Source: Takakia lepidozioides (taxonomy: Eukaryota; Streptophyta; Takakiopsida; Takakiales; Takakiaceae). From it: a DNA stretch of 64,000 nucleotides. Position 1 is the stretch's first letter, and each line of letters starts with the position of its first letter. Shown in pieces: positions 24,301 through 35,560 of this stretch. The notes below the pieces were generated by a model that was given only the letters and a program-made list of their open reading frames with translations, was not told the origin of the DNA and did not search any database. The position numbers and the translations under genes were made by a program. The stretch is from the NCBI GenBank assembly GCA_030704615.1, contig CM060734.1, positions 2,544,001-2,608,000 of the forward strand, in the 5' to 3' direction.

Positions 24301-27300
24301 TGAGATATCAATCAGCTTGTTAGGTCTCAGAAGAAATTATACTGGGACAAGTTATACAGTGAAATAAACTCAAACTACCATGGTGGTAATGACAAGAAAT
24401 TCTGGTTGGCCCTTCAACGTTTGTACAAACCGAAAAACGGTCAGCAAGTACAAGCGCTGAAGACTACTAAAGGTGCAGTGGTGACTTCATCGGTTGACTT
24501 TGTCAAAACCTTAAACTCACTACAGTATCCTTGGCAGAACTTCTAGGTCTAACAGTGAGGGGTCTTCTGCTGAATGGAGGGACACAGTTGGAAAAACTGT
24601 TCCTATGATTCAAAACAGCCCTGATGAACTGGAGTATATTTCAATGGCTTATAATGCTCCCATTAGTTCTTCTGAGATTGTGGAAGCAATTGAACATTTA
24701 AATGGATATAAAGCTGGTGGACCTGATGGTATTGTCAACGAGCTTATCAAGCACGGTGGCGATCCCATGATAGAGGCCCTAGTTCTCCTCTTTAACCTTA
24801 TCTGGAAGACTGAAATGATCCCCTTTCGCTGGCGAAAGGGGGTCATTGTCAATCTATACAAGAAGGGTGACAGAGAAGAACCGGGGAACTACCGTGGCAT
24901 CACGCTCCTCAATGCTGTTGGCAAGACATTCTGCAGAGTTATAAGTACTCGTCTCGAGGTTGATCTGGAGTCTAGAGGTTGTTTCCACGAAGGCCAAGCT
25001 GGCTTTCGGCGAAACAGGGGCTGTGTGGATCATATCTTCACTCTAAGCCAGATTATCCAGGGAAGGAAAAAAGAAGGGAAACCCACTTATGTCTTTTTCC
25101 TGGATGTCAAAAAGGCTTATGACACAGTGTGGAGAGATGGCCTATGGTTACGCCTCTGGTCTTGTGGGATCAAGGGAAAGATGTGGAGAGTTGTCCACAA
25201 CTTGTATGCTCACACCAAAAGCTGTGTCACTGTTAACGGACAGAAGTCCAACTTCTTTGACATAGACCAAGGTGTAGCTCAAGGATGTACTCTCTCCCCT
25301 CTGCTCTTCAATGTTTTCATCAATCAACTCCTCGAGGATGTGGAAAGTGAGGGATTTGGGTTAAAAGTGGGTGATACCACCATACCAGCCCTTATGTTTG
25401 CGGATGACTTCGCAGGCATAGGGGAGACTCCAACCAATCTCCAGGAGTTGATTGATTGCGCGAAGAGATACTTTGATCTTTGGGGGCTAGAGGCTAATGT
25501 CAGCAAATGTGCAGTGGTAGCATTCAACGACAGAGGAGAGGGAGGAAGTGATCTTAAGTGGCAGTGGGGTAGCCAAGAGATCCCGGTCCTCCCTTCCTAC
25601 ACTTACCTGGGTGTTGAGTTCTCCTCCAATTGTAATTGGGATGCACATATCCGGAAAGTTGTTCAAACTGGCAAGGGCAAAGCTCTGGGGCTCACTAAAT
25701 TTTTCCACTGCAGAGGGGTCAACTCTGAGGTCAAGAAAACCATGCTTTGTCGCGTTATTAGACCTGCCTTGGAGTACGGATCTGCTATATGGGTTGATAA
25801 CTCCAACCAGGCTAAGTCTCTAGAATCCATTCAAGTGGGGGTGCTTAAGGAGTGTATGTCAGCATGCTCCAAAACAGCCAATGTGGCTGTTCGGGGTGAG
25901 TTTGGCATTCCGTCCTTAAGCTCCCGACGAGATGAATTCAAGGTCAGATGGTGGGGTCAGCTGCAACATATGCCCAACACCAGATATCCTAAGTTAATCG
26001 ACTCTATATCTTGGAAACAGGACCGCCCTGTCAAACAGGCTAAGTCCTGGCAGAAGAGAGTAGAAGAGATCCTCAAGGACCTGGACCTGGATCCGCAAGT
26101 CTTGACCCTGCTGGATAAATCTGACTTAGAGGCTGTCGTGTCCTCAGCCATGTCTGTTGCCATGAGATTGTCTGATGAAAATGAAGTTAGGCAGAAAACT
26201 TCCCTGAACTTGTTTCCAGTCTGTGACGTGGGGGAGGACATCTTGGATGACCTCAAGGGTCTACCCACTCTCGGCACTAGACTGAAATTTAAACTCAGGG
26301 CAGGAAGCCTACCTTTGAACAGCAAACAGAAGCAGAGAGGAAAGGGAGAGTGCAATTGCCCGTTGTGTGGGCAATCTGAAGACAGTATTCATTTTCTGAT
26401 ACACTGTCCGGGGTTCTCTCACCAAAGAGACGCTCTCTTCAAATCTATTAAGGGAATTGTGCCTGTACCCCTGTTTACCAACTTTGAAAGTCTCGAGGCT
26501 GAGCCAAAAGCCCAGGCCCTCCTGAGGCCTAGTTTTTGGGCAAATCACACACAGCAGATTGATGCTTGTGTGAAGGGATTTCTAGAGGATATCTGGAAAA
26601 CCCGGATTAATTCTTTATATGGGGTAAGTCTTACTACCAACGTCAGCCCCTGACAGAGGTAGGTTCTGTCCCTTTTGTTCCCGCTCAAACTGGGCGCGGG
26701 GTCAATGGCCACAAGGCTACGGCAAACAACGTCTTATGAGTACAATCTTACCATACCATATCTCCATAACATGGGAAACGTCGGATAAACTGGTTGGAGA
26801 TTTCATTGGTTATAAATGGGCAGGTAAGATGTGTACTCTCAAGGCAGCCTCTGCCAAACGCGGTCAAAAAGGGGTTGGATTCTTTGTCTGTGATTTCTTG
26901 TTTGACAATTGTGAAATTATCAACTAGGGTTTGAGGTACGAGCATAGTATCTGGCTAAAGCTGAAACTGAAGGGTGGCATGAGTACGAAGGACCTCTTTG
27001 TGGGTTGTGTTTACATGCCCACAGAGTGGACCCTTAGTGCTGACGCAGACAAAGCCTTCGAAGATGTAAAGCTAGACTGTGCTTCGTTCCTTGCCAAAGG
27101 TCAGGTGATTTTATTGGGTGACTTCAATGCCCGGGTGGGTAAAGGTCTCCATCAGGATGATATCATTGGGCCTTTTGGTGAGGACGAGCTGAACTCTAAT
27201 GGGAGACGGTTAATTAACTGTCTGGAAGAGCTTCAGCTTCCGGCCTTGAACAATAGGGCAAAAGGTGACCAAGTGCAGTGGACTCGCGAGAAAGCCCAAA

Positions 27301-30300
27301 CTGGGGAACGTTCCATTGTGGATTATATCATAATGGACAAAAATTTGTTTCCCCAGAGTGCCAATGTGTTGATCGACAGAACTGATATTGGTACCTCTGA
27401 CCACTTCCTTGTTTGGACTGAGATCAAAAGGTGTTTTCCCAACACCAAGAGATCTGTGAAACGTTCGATTCGGAAGTGGCGCATAGAAAAATTCCATAAT
27501 GAAGAGGTCAAGGCTGAGTATGTCCAGGCCTTGCAAGAGGCTCTTCCTCATTTTGTCTATTCGCTCCAAGACCTTCAGTCTCGCGCTGACAATGCAAGAA
27601 ATGAAGTCGAAAGAGCAGTGGATTCTTGGGAGAGTTTCGTCTCCTCTGCGGCTGACAAGATCATTGGGAGGAAACTAATTGTCTGCGGTAGAGCTGTTAA
27701 TTGGTGGACCAATGAGATTAAACTCAAGATAGCTGAGAGACGAGTCCTTTATAAAGAGTGCTGTAAGGGCTCAGAAGAAATTATACTGGGACAAGTTATA
27801 CAGTGAAATAAACTCAAACCACCATGGTGGTAATGACAAGAGATTCTGGTTGGCCCTTCAACGCTTGTACAAGCCGAAAAGCTGTCAGCAAGTACAAGCG
27901 CTGAAGACTACTAAGGGTGCAGTGGTAACTTCATCGGTTGACATTGTCAAAACCTTTGAAACCCACTACAGTATCCTTGGCAGAACTTCTAGGTCTAACA
28001 GTGAGGGGTCCTCTGATGAATGGAAGGACACAGTTGGTAAGACTGTTCCTATGATTCAACAGCCCTGATGATCTGGAGTATATTTCAAAAGCCTACAACG
28101 CTCCCATTAGTTCTTCTGAGATTGTGGAAGCAATTGAACATCTAAATGGATATAAAGCAGGTGGTCCTGATGGCGTAGTCAACGAGCTTATCAAGCACGG
28201 TGGCGATCCCATGATAGAGGCCCTAGTTCTCCTCTTTAACCTTATCTGGAAGACTGAAATGATCCCCTTTCGCTGGCGACAGGGGGTCATTGTCAATCTA
28301 TATAAGAAGGGTGACAGAGAAGACCCGGGGAACTATCGTGGCATCACGCTCCTCAATGCTGTTGGCAAGATATTTTGCAGAGTTATAAGTACTCGTCTCG
28401 AGGTTGATCTGGAATCTAGAGGTTGTTTTCACGAAGGCCAAGCTGGCTTTCGGCGAAACAGGGGCTGTGTGGACCATATCTTCACTCTAAGCCAGATTAT
28501 CCAGGGAAGGAAAAAAGCAGGGAAACCCACTTATGCTTTTTTCTTGGATGTCAAAAAGGCTTATGACACAGTGTGGAGAGATGGTCTATGGCTCCGTCTC
28601 TGGTCTTGCGGAATCAAGGGAAAATGTGGAGAGTTGTCCATAACTTGTATGCTCACACCAAAAGCTGTGTCACTGTTAATGGACAGAAGTCTAACTTCTT
28701 TGACATAGACCAAGGTGTCGCTCAAGGATGTACCCTCTCCCCTCTGCTCTTCAATGTTTTCATCAATCAACTCCTCGAGGACATGGAACGTGAGGGACTT
28801 GGGTTAAGGGTGGGTGATGCCACCATTCCAGCCCTTATGTTTGCGGATGACTTCGCAGGCATAGGGGAGACTCCTTCCAACCTCCAGGAATTGATTGATT
28901 GCGCGAATACTTTGATCTTTGGGGGGCTAGAGGCTAATGTCAGTAAATGTGCAGTGGTGGCATTCAACGACAGAGGAGAGGGAGGAAGTGATCTTAAGTG
29001 GCAGTGGGGTAGCCAAGAGATTCCAGTCCTCTCCGGGCGTTGAGTTTTCCTCCAACTGTAACTGGGATGCACATATCCAGAAAGTTGTTCAAACTGGCAA
29101 GGGCAAAGCGCTGAGTCTCACTAAATTTTTAAACTGCAGAGGGATTAACTCTGAGGTCAAGAAAACCTTGCTTCGCCGCGTTATTAGACCTGCCTTGGAG
29201 TACGGATCTGCTATATGGGTTGATAACTCCAACCAGGCTAAGTCTCTAGAATCCATTCAAGTGGGGGTGCTTAAGGAGTGCATGTCAGCATGCTCCAAAA
29301 CAGCCAATGTGGCTGTTCGGGGTGAGTTTGGCATCCCTTCCTTAAGCTCCCGACGAGATGAATTCAAGGTCAGATGGTGGGGTCAGTTGCAACACATGTC
29401 CAACACCAGATACCCTAAGTTAATCGACTCTATATCTTGGAAACAGGACCGCCCTGTCAAACAGGCTAAGTCCTGGCAGAAGACAGTAGAAGAGATTCTC
29501 AAGGATCTGAATCTGGACCCGCAAGTCTTGACCTTGCTGGATAAATCTGACTTAGAGACTGTAGTGTCCAAAGCCATGTCTGTTACCAGTAAATTGTCTG
29601 AGGCAAATGAAGTTAGGCAGAAAACTTCCCTGAATCTGTTTCCAGTCTGTGACATGGGGGAGGATATCATGGATGACCTCAAGGGTCTACCCACTCTCGG
29701 CACCAGACTGAAATTTAGACTCAGGGCAGGAAGCCTACCTTTGAACAGTAAACAGAAGCAGAGAGGAAAGGGAGAGTGCAATTGCCCGTTGTGTGGGCAA
29801 CCCGAAGACAATATTCATTTTCTGATTCACTGTCCGGGGTACTCTCACCAGAGAGAAGCTCTCCTCCAATCTATCAAGAGAATTGTGCCTGTACCTCTGT
29901 TTACCAACTTTGAAAGTCTTGAGGCTGAGCCAAAAGCCCAGGCCCTTCTGAGGCCTACTTTTTGGGCAAATCACACACAGCAAATTGATGCTTGTGTGAA
30001 GGGATTTCTAGAGGATATCTGGAAAACCCGAATCAATTCTTTGTATAAAGGTAAGTCTTACTACCAATGTCAGCCCCTGACAGAGGCAGGTTCTGTCCCT
30101 TTGGTTTCCGCTCAAACTGGGCGCGGGGTCAATGGCCAAGAGGCTACGGCAAACAACGTCTTATGAGTACATTCTTACCATATCTTCCACTCAAACTGGG
30201 CGCGGGGTCAAGGGCCACAAGGCTACGGCAAACAACATCTTATGAGTACATTCTCTCTTACCATATCAAGGTCAGATGATGGGGTCAGCTGCAACATATG

Positions 30301-32778
30301 TCTAATATCAGATATCCTAAGTTAATCGACTCTACATCTTGGAAGCAGGGTCGCCCTGTCAAACAGGCTAAGTCCTGGCGGAAGAGAGTAGAAGAGATTC
30401 TCAAGGATCTGAATCTAACCCCGCAAGTCTTGACCCTGCTGGATAAATCTGACTTAGAGGCTGTAGTGTCGAAAGTCAATGTGAATGGAAAGTCAATGTC
30501 TGTTGCCAGGAAATTGTATGATAAGAATGAAGTTAGGCAGAAAACTTCCCTGAACTTGTTGCCAGTCTGTGACATGGGAGACGCCATCATGGATGACCTC
30601 AAGGGTTTACCCACCCTTAGCACTAGACTGAAATTTAAACTCAGGGCGGGAAGCCTATCTTTAAGCAGCAAACAGATGCAGAGAGGAAAGAGGGATTGCA
30701 ATTGCCCGTTGTGTGGGCAACCTGAAGACAATATTCATTTTCTGATTCATTGTCCTGGGTACTCTCACGCAAGAGACGCCCTCTTCAAATCCATCAAGGG
30801 AATTGTGTCTGAACCTCTGTTTACCAACTTTGAAAGTCTCGAGGCTAGCCGAAAGCCCAGGCCCTTTACGGGCCTAGTTATTGGGCCAACCACACACAGC
30901 AGATTGATGCTTGTGTGAAGGGATTTCTAGAAGATATCTGGAAAACTCGGATTAATTGTCTGTTCCAAGGCAAGTCATACTACCGGCGTCAGCCCCTGAC
31001 AAAGGTAGTTTCTGTCCCTTTGTGTTCCGCTCAAACTGAGCGCGGGGTCAATGGCCACAAGGCTACGGCAAACAACGTCTTATGAGTACATTCTCTTACC
31101 AGGCTCAGGGTCTACATTTGACAAGGCTGCAGTAAGTTACTTGGCAACTTTATCTCCCATTTAATCCTTGGATGACAATACAATGATACTTATCTTACAA
31201 GCCCACTCACTCTTCAATGTCACATTCATATTGATCACTGACCCGACTACATCCACATCACCAAACAGGACATCATGATAGAGTGACGTCAAACTCTGTT
31301 GTGAATTGTCTTACAGCTGAAAGCAGGATCGTTACACTTGGACATGCATGTCTCTCTATCTGAAGCAAGCCCACTAGGAAGAAGGAGAACCTCCAGCCTT
31401 GCTACCTCCCGGACTGCCCCAAGACACTCTAATACACCAGACAAAAAGTGTAGACATCCTTGCTAAGAGACCATGTGATTATTCATACTAATCATTTGCT
31501 CAACTCAAGCATCAAGGTCACTAAAATAGACAAGACATCATTCCCATAGGTGTGCAGCACATACACCAACAAGGCCAGTGGATGCCCAGAGCACGATCAA
31601 AGCAGCAAAGCCCAGTCCTCCAATTGCAAGCTTGTCATCCACCTTGTCCCACTGCACCAATTGAGAGCTATCATTCAACATTGACCTCAACAGACTCACA
31701 ACCTTTGTCAGAGTCGTTGTTAAAGCACATCTACCATGATATACCTTCACCGGGGGTCCTCCAAATAGATAATATCAACTCCTTTCAAAAACATCTAATC
31801 CAGCATTCTCCATCGTAGCTGTTTGATGAAGGTCGGCCTGTCGAATTGAATCTTGAAAACACCTGGATGCTCTTGAAACCACTTGGATGCTAGAGACTTC
31901 ATTAGCATGCAATAGCTGAATGGAATGAAATTCAACTTCTAGCAAGTAGATTGTACCATGTGAAGTAAAACAGCTTACCGCCTCCTGTACACTCTTCACT
32001 GCATTGTCTAGAACTTTGGAAGCATCGGTCTCTTCTGTCTCTGACACCTTCGCCGAACCAACTGACAGAGGCCTCTTAGATCCTGCAAATCAGATTCAAG
32101 CTGATTAGATGAGTGCAAGAGGACATGAACTACAAGAGTACCAGACGGGATAGTACACAGCACATAAAACAAGCAGAGCATACAAAATTGTGGAAGTACT
32201 ATCTTGAAAGCCTTGGTAATTGCCAACCGCAGTGCAAGCTCAGGATCACCTCGAATACAAACTGCAGGGGCTTAAGGATATCTCTATATGCGGTAGTACT
32301 TTTAAAAATTTATATCACAGAATTTCGGCAATACTCCATAATGTGGACACCTTCAAGCACACGCGACAACGGCTACAATGCGATGACGCAAAGCAGACAC
32401 GGGAAGACTAATAGGTCAAAGCCACCAGATCTAACTGTGAGGTGAAAATTGAGAAAGTGGAAACTGTAAGTGCAGCAACAGGATGAGACTCTCTGTCTCT
32501 GAGGGTTTGGAACTGTCCTTAATCCTTCACCAAAGCACAGATTACGGTTTCAGGAAGAGACGAAGATGAAGAGAAGGCAGTCTCAGGACAGGGCATCTAC
32601 CTGTTCCAAGTCTGGAAGTGTCCACGAACAGAGGGCCGGAAAGAGAGGAATACGAGGATCGCATAAGGCAAGCCGACCGGAGCGCAGGGTATGCAGATAC
32701 ACGCTCAGCATGCGCTCTAGGTGCTGAAATCACATTGCCGACTGTGAGCGACGGCACGTAAGCTGATGTAGACGCCAT
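21360..32778 (-). CDS. CURT1: CURT1 family thylakoid curvature protein
   Basis: Six minus-strand exons join in frame with GT-AG introns: 32601-32778, 31979-32082, 31565-31651, 21829-21891, 21640-21677 and 21360-21414, giving 174 aa. The first ~60 residues, starting MASTSAYVPSLTVGN, look like a plastid transit peptide. A short amphipathic helix follows (KVLDNAVKSVQEAWDKVDDK), then two membrane helices (about 102-123, LAIGGLGFAALIVLWASTG; and 134-153, with FFEFVGILFSGWFVYRYLLF) and a C-terminal helix (REELLKLIEDAKSKV). This is the layout of CURT1/CAAD proteins, which oligomerise at grana margins and bend thylakoid membranes. Length equals that of typical family members. An in-frame upstream ATG at 32871 would add a less transit-like extension. 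Intron 3 (31564-21892, 9.67 kb) contains the LINE array in antisense orientation. Intact exons and splice sites suggest a working gene. Which CURT1 subtype it is cannot be told. Confidence 0.9.
21999..22014. repeat. Target site duplication, left, LINE copy 1
   Basis: TCTTACCATACCATAT is repeated exactly at 26746-26761, on the other side of LINE copy 1. The bases on either side differ, so the duplication is 16 bp. Confidence 0.85.
22313..24600 (+). pseudogene. LINE ORF, N-terminal and endonuclease part, frameshifted
   Basis: The frame from 22313 has no early ATG (it opens with TTG), so the true start is uncertain. An N-terminal region is followed by three tandem copies of a 42-48 residue unit beginning FGTLNGLPILKVYTRR (at about 22822, 22949 and 23094). 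Next comes an endonuclease domain of the exonuclease-endonuclease-phosphatase fold, with LRLATFNFSGL, then AGQETW (the E of the active site), VLLGDFNARVG (GDFN) and SDHFLVW (SDH). After about 24310 copy 1 has lost sequence that copy 2 keeps and shifts frame, ending at 24367. Later fragments of the linker can be read in another frame to about 24540. This break separates endonuclease from reverse transcriptase, so the element is inactive unless the shift is a sequencing error. Confidence 0.85.
24605..26653 (+). CDS. LINE reverse transcriptase and C-terminal zinc knuckle
   Basis: An open frame of 682 codons encodes the reverse transcriptase. Visible blocks are PDGIVNELIKHGG, GNYRGITLLNAVGK, GFRRNRGCVDHIFTL, FFLDVKKAYDTVWR (first catalytic aspartates), GVAQGCTLSPLLFNVFIN and MFADDFAG (the catalytic pair in FADD form). 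A thumb/connector region follows, then a finger CNCPLCGQSEDSIHFLIHCP (C-x2-C-x8-H-x4-C), typical of LINE C-termini. Its role is to copy the LINE RNA at nicked target DNA. It is the second half of the polyprotein interrupted upstream. The frame is intact, but no independent start is evident. Confidence 0.9.
   Translation: MIQNSPDELEYISMAYNAPISSSEIVEAIEHLNGYKAGGPDGIVNELIKHGGDPMIEALVLLFNLIWKTEMIPFRWRKGVIVNLYKKGDREEPGNYRGITLLNAVGKTFCRVISTRLEVDLESRGCFHEGQAGFRRNRGCVDHIFTLSQIIQGRKKEGKPTYVFFLDVKKAYDTVWRDGLWLRLWSCGIKGKMWRVVHNLYAHTKSCVTVNGQKSNFFDIDQGVAQGCTLSPLLFNVFINQLLEDVESEGFGLKVGDTTIPALMFADDFAGIGETPTNLQELIDCAKRYFDLWGLEANVSKCAVVAFNDRGEGGSDLKWQWGSQEIPVLPSYTYLGVEFSSNCNWDAHIRKVVQTGKGKALGLTKFFHCRGVNSEVKKTMLCRVIRPALEYGSAIWVDNSNQAKSLESIQVGVLKECMSACSKTANVAVRGEFGIPSLSSRRDEFKVRWWGQLQHMPNTRYPKLIDSISWKQDRPVKQAKSWQKRVEEILKDLDLDPQVLTLLDKSDLEAVVSSAMSVAMRLSDENEVRQKTSLNLFPVCDVGEDILDDLKGLPTLGTRLKFKLRAGSLPLNSKQKQRGKGECNCPLCGQSEDSIHFLIHCPGFSHQRDALFKSIKGIVPVPLFTNFESLEAEPKAQALLRPSFWANHTQQIDACVKGFLEDIWKTRINSLYGVSLTTNVSP
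26746..26761. repeat. Target site duplication, right, LINE copy 1
   Basis: This is an exact copy of the 16 bases at 21999-22014. LINE copy 2 begins immediately to the right, so this duplication also served as target for a later insertion. Confidence 0.85.
26762..30170 (+). mobile_element. LINE copy 2, 5'-truncated
   Basis: Homology to copy 1 starts at about 26770 inside the endonuclease domain (ACATGGGAAACGTCGGATAA) and runs to the same 3' end (TTATGAGTACATTC). It is followed again by CTTACCATAT. The sequence is very close to copy 1. Truncation of the 5' end with an intact 3' end is normal for target-primed reverse transcription. Confidence 0.9.
26770..30166 (+). pseudogene. LINE copy 2 polyprotein remnant
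   Basis: The endonuclease part (from WETSDKLVGDFIGYKW) has a TAG at about 26924 where copy 1 has an AAG lysine codon. It continues at 26931-27806 through GDFNARVG and SDHFLVW. Linker and reverse transcriptase follow in pieces at 27850-28068, 28124-28708, 28573-29043 and 28937-30166, separated by small frameshifts (near 27770, 28070, 28625, 28910 and 29035). FADDF and the C-terminal finger (CNCPLCGQ...HFLIHCP) are present. It retains the connector between endonuclease and reverse transcriptase that copy 1 has lost. It is non-functional as written. Confidence 0.85.
30182..30265 (+). mobile_element. LINE 3'-end fragment, about 85 bp
   Basis: This is only the last part of the LINE (CTCAAACTGGGCGCGGGGTC to TTATGAGTACATTCTC), directly behind the CTTACCATAT that ends copy 2 and again followed by CTTACCATATC. 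It is a very short, 5'-truncated insertion in the same type of site. Confidence 0.85.
30266..31091 (+). mobile_element. LINE copy 3, strongly 5'-truncated
   Basis: Homology begins in the C-terminal part of the polyprotein (AAGGTCAGATGATGGGG, within the region after the reverse transcriptase). It keeps the finger CNCPLCGQPEDNIHFLIHCP (in the frame 30298-30918) and the normal 3' end at about 31091, followed by TCTTACCAGG. A small in-frame insertion (VNVNGKSM) distinguishes it from the other copies. It is non-functional. Confidence 0.85.
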
Positions 32779-34600
32779 GGCCAGAGCAGACCACGGACCA
32801 GTGCGTAGCAAGAATGCGCACAGCGTCTCAAAGGTGCTGCTGTGAGTGCGCTGGGGGGATAGCCAGGCCACCGGCTACCCCGGTTCTCACATATCCAATT
32901 GCGATATTAGACAAGGGTTTAGTTTCCGGCCTGCATCAGCAACCACACTATCACTCCCACCAACCAGATTTTTCATCTTGATTGGTAGAGCGGGACCGCA
33001 GCCGGTGGACGAGGACCGGCAGGTGGCGGCTGAAGTGCCAAGTGAGTAGCATCCACGAATGCCAATGGCGAGCGCCCGCTTGCTGCACGCTATCCGCCCT
33101 GCCTTTTAGTCGTTTATGGTATACTAAGAGCAGAATGGTTAAGGATTAGTATGGCGCTATGTTCTAGATCCTCCCGCAGTTCCTGTTTTGCGGAAGCTGT
33201 GTGGCAGTGCTCCTCGACCCCTGAGCTTCCTTTGACAGTGCCAGGACGGCGTGGCCCATAACGCAGTGTCTTTTGGTCCCCGCTCCTTTTTGTCCTCTGT
33301 GCTTCTCGATTTCTCGCTCGTCCCTACCCCAGGGCTTCTGGGGTAAGAAGGAAAACATAAAATATATATATAAACAAAAAAATTGGCTAAAATTTGAGCA
33401 AAACGTCATCACTATTGAATGAGGATTATCTCACAGGTCACCGGTTTGGATCCACAATGGATGCTTGGCTAAAAATTTTGTACTTTGATTTTGTCTGAAA
33501 GCAATTAATTTTTTCAGAGCCATTCAAACCTCATTTTTATTTAAAATAAATATTTGATTATAATAAAGAAAATATGATTGATTTTGGAATTAAAACAACA
33601 TAATAATATTATTTAACGATCCCTCTTAAGGACCTTTGGTGTTATCTTTAGGTAGATGGAAAGGCGAGTGCTGAAGGACTTGAAATTTGAACTGACCACC
33701 CCTACTACCAAGAGCTTCCTCCGGTGAGGAAAAATGTCTCAATCGAAATTCATTAAAAGGGCGAACAAATGGTTCTCCATCCAAATGATTTTTGTTTCTT
33801 TTCAATGTTTGCCAGCACGTTCTACATACCCTCAAACAGGTCCAGGACAAGTTGGGATCAATCAAAATATGCTTGAATCTGCTTCGGGAAGTACTATACA
33901 AGAAGCTCATATAAGATATTGATGTTGGCGTAGAGGGAAAGACTCTCGACTTGCATCACTCGTCTTTGTGGCAAACCCAGCCAGCCATTTCTTCGCATGC
34001 AACCCCGGAAAGCACCAGAGCCAAATAACTTTGATCAAGAACGTTTACAGCCTTGCATGCTGCTGATTTTTCAAGGTGGTGGCAGCAAATCCGCTATCAC
34101 TGATTGTGTAAGCCTTTACATGGCACAGGCTGCCCGCAAGTCCTGGATTGTTCACATAGACCAAAGCATGTCGTGTAGTGAGCTGGGCCCCTTCTTCTGT
34201 CTTCAAGGGACCGGCAGTTTCAGATGGCACCAATTAATGCCTAGATTGTCATCCTTCCCTGCTCCCTTTTATTCAGATTCGCAATCTGCACATTATCTAT
34301 TAAATTTGGCCTGAGTCGGCTCTTCCTTTCACCACGATCCTCAAGCTCGGCTTGTCCTGGTTCTCCATTTTAAAATACTATTATGTATTGACAAGAACAA
34401 CCTCCATGGAGTTTGCCAAACTGGTGTTAAACTATTCCCCCAAGACCAAGAAAATCATACGACGTCACCGTTGCAGCCACTGGACAGACCACCTTCTTGC
34501 TACATTCATGCCCGCATACTCTATTGGAGCGAACTGATGAGATCCCTGTCACTTATCAGACCTCCGCGCTACCCGCATGCCACCAGGGGGTGCTATTCCG
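32779..34600. other. 5' flank of CURT1 and unassigned sequence
   Basis: The first few hundred bases upstream of the CURT1 start presumably hold its promoter; I see no clear TATA box or known element. From about 33350 to 33620 the sequence is very AT-rich. No gene is recognised between 33000 and 34600. Confidence 0.4.
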
Positions 34601-34689
34601 TGAGCCTGGAGGCGTGAGCCTGGAGGCGTGAGCCTGTCTTGTGCAGGAGTCCGTGTGCTTCCACTGACCCTCCAGGGCTATCACACCTT

Positions 34690-34887
34690 TTTGGACTTGT
34701 TTCAAGTCCTCCTCAGTCTTACATGTTGCCCGTCTATGCGGAGGCACTCGCAGCAAGCATGTCCGTTCATGGCACTCGCAGTCCAACCATCGACGGCCGT
34801 GGTAGAAGATGTGGTATTGGGGCCGGAATCTTTGTGGATGACATAGCACAAGAGGTCGATTCTGTTTCTGATGACTGTGACACTTGA
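34690..34887 (+). pseudogene. Inverted C-terminal exon of element B's ParB-methyltransferase gene
   Basis: The plus-strand frame contains SSPPQSYMLPVYAEALAAS and ends in an acidic tail (DDIAQEVDSVSDDCDT, stop at 34887). This matches the last exon of the element A gene, which has SPLSNFLLPVYAEAMALHA and ends DLDAEEEGIHCTDSESD. In A this exon lies on the same strand as the other exons; here it is opposite to exons 7-9 at 35681-36729. An inversion of about 1 kb explains this and also the orientation of the neighbouring end motifs. Confidence 0.65.
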
Positions 34888-35374
34888 TATCAAGTTCTCT
34901 TTTACTTTTATTTGGGGCCTATTTTGAAATGGGATGGTTGTGTGTCCTTGTTGTCTTGTTTGCAATGTGTGCGTGGGATGCAAATTCCTGGGAACAAACT
35001 ATCGTTGGAGATGGGGTTGCATGGAGTGCCCGGATTGGTCCTTCAATCTCTTTGGTGTTTTCCCGAGCTCACAGGCTTGTGTGCATTGCATAAACAAACA
35101 AGTCTTTGGTTTGGGCAGTGCATTCTCGCATCATTTGCTTGTTGGTCTCCAGGCCATTCCTGCCAGAAGAATGCTTCGTAAATCCATCGCGTTAAAGTCC
35201 ACGTGATCAAAGATCGTTCAGGGTGGTGAGCATCCATGATGCTCCCACACATACCATACATGTTCGCAAGGGTGGTGAGTAAGAAAACATTTCACAGGGA
35301 TCCGCTTTGGATGATGTGAGTGTGCACCTGCTCACGATGTAGGCACATTCCAATGCAAGGGCTTGGTATGTTAA

Positions 35375-35560
35375 TAATGTCTAAATGGATGCAATGGATA
35401 GATACAATGGATGTAACACATCCAGTCTGCATTCCCTTGAAAGGGCTGATCAACCCGCGGTAATAGGTGACACCCGCGGAAATAGGCCATGTATGCATGC
35501 TGACGTGGCGTGAGCCTGTGCTGGGCTCACGGGCTCCTGGGCTCGACAAAAACCCATTTT
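35375..35560. repeat. Displaced end-region motifs of element B
   Basis: In order there are a GGATG-rich tract (35375-35425), two CCGCGG motifs followed by TAATAGG/AAATAGG (35455-35460 and 35474-35479), and TGACGTGGCGTGAGCC with further GTGAGC/GCTCAC motifs (35500-35550). The same motifs occur in the reverse order at the left end of element A (36801-37350). They now abut exon 9, as expected after inversion of the element end. Confidence 0.55.

Larger units (their letters stand above)
22015..26745 (+). mobile_element. LINE (non-LTR retrotransposon) copy 1, nearly full length
   Basis: The 4.73-kb element is bounded by a perfect 16-bp target site duplication. It has a leader of about 300 bp, then a coding region with an apurinic-type endonuclease and a reverse transcriptase followed by a CCHC-type finger. 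Its 3' part is about 95 bp with GCTCAAACTGGGCGCGGGG and GGCTACGGCAAACAACGTC, ending TTATGAGTACAA. The 3' end has no poly(A). It lies in intron 3 of CURT1, antisense to that gene. The coding region is broken between endonuclease and reverse transcriptase. Confidence 0.9.

Noticed and set aside
32779-32871. Longer CURT1 start at 32871
   Set aside because: The extension is not transit-like and the ATG at 32778 begins a typical plastid targeting sequence; length also fits the family better.
33410-33470. Second tRNA-like or SINE segment
   Set aside because: GGTTTGGATCC resembles a B box, but no A box lies at the proper distance and the tRNA stems do not form.
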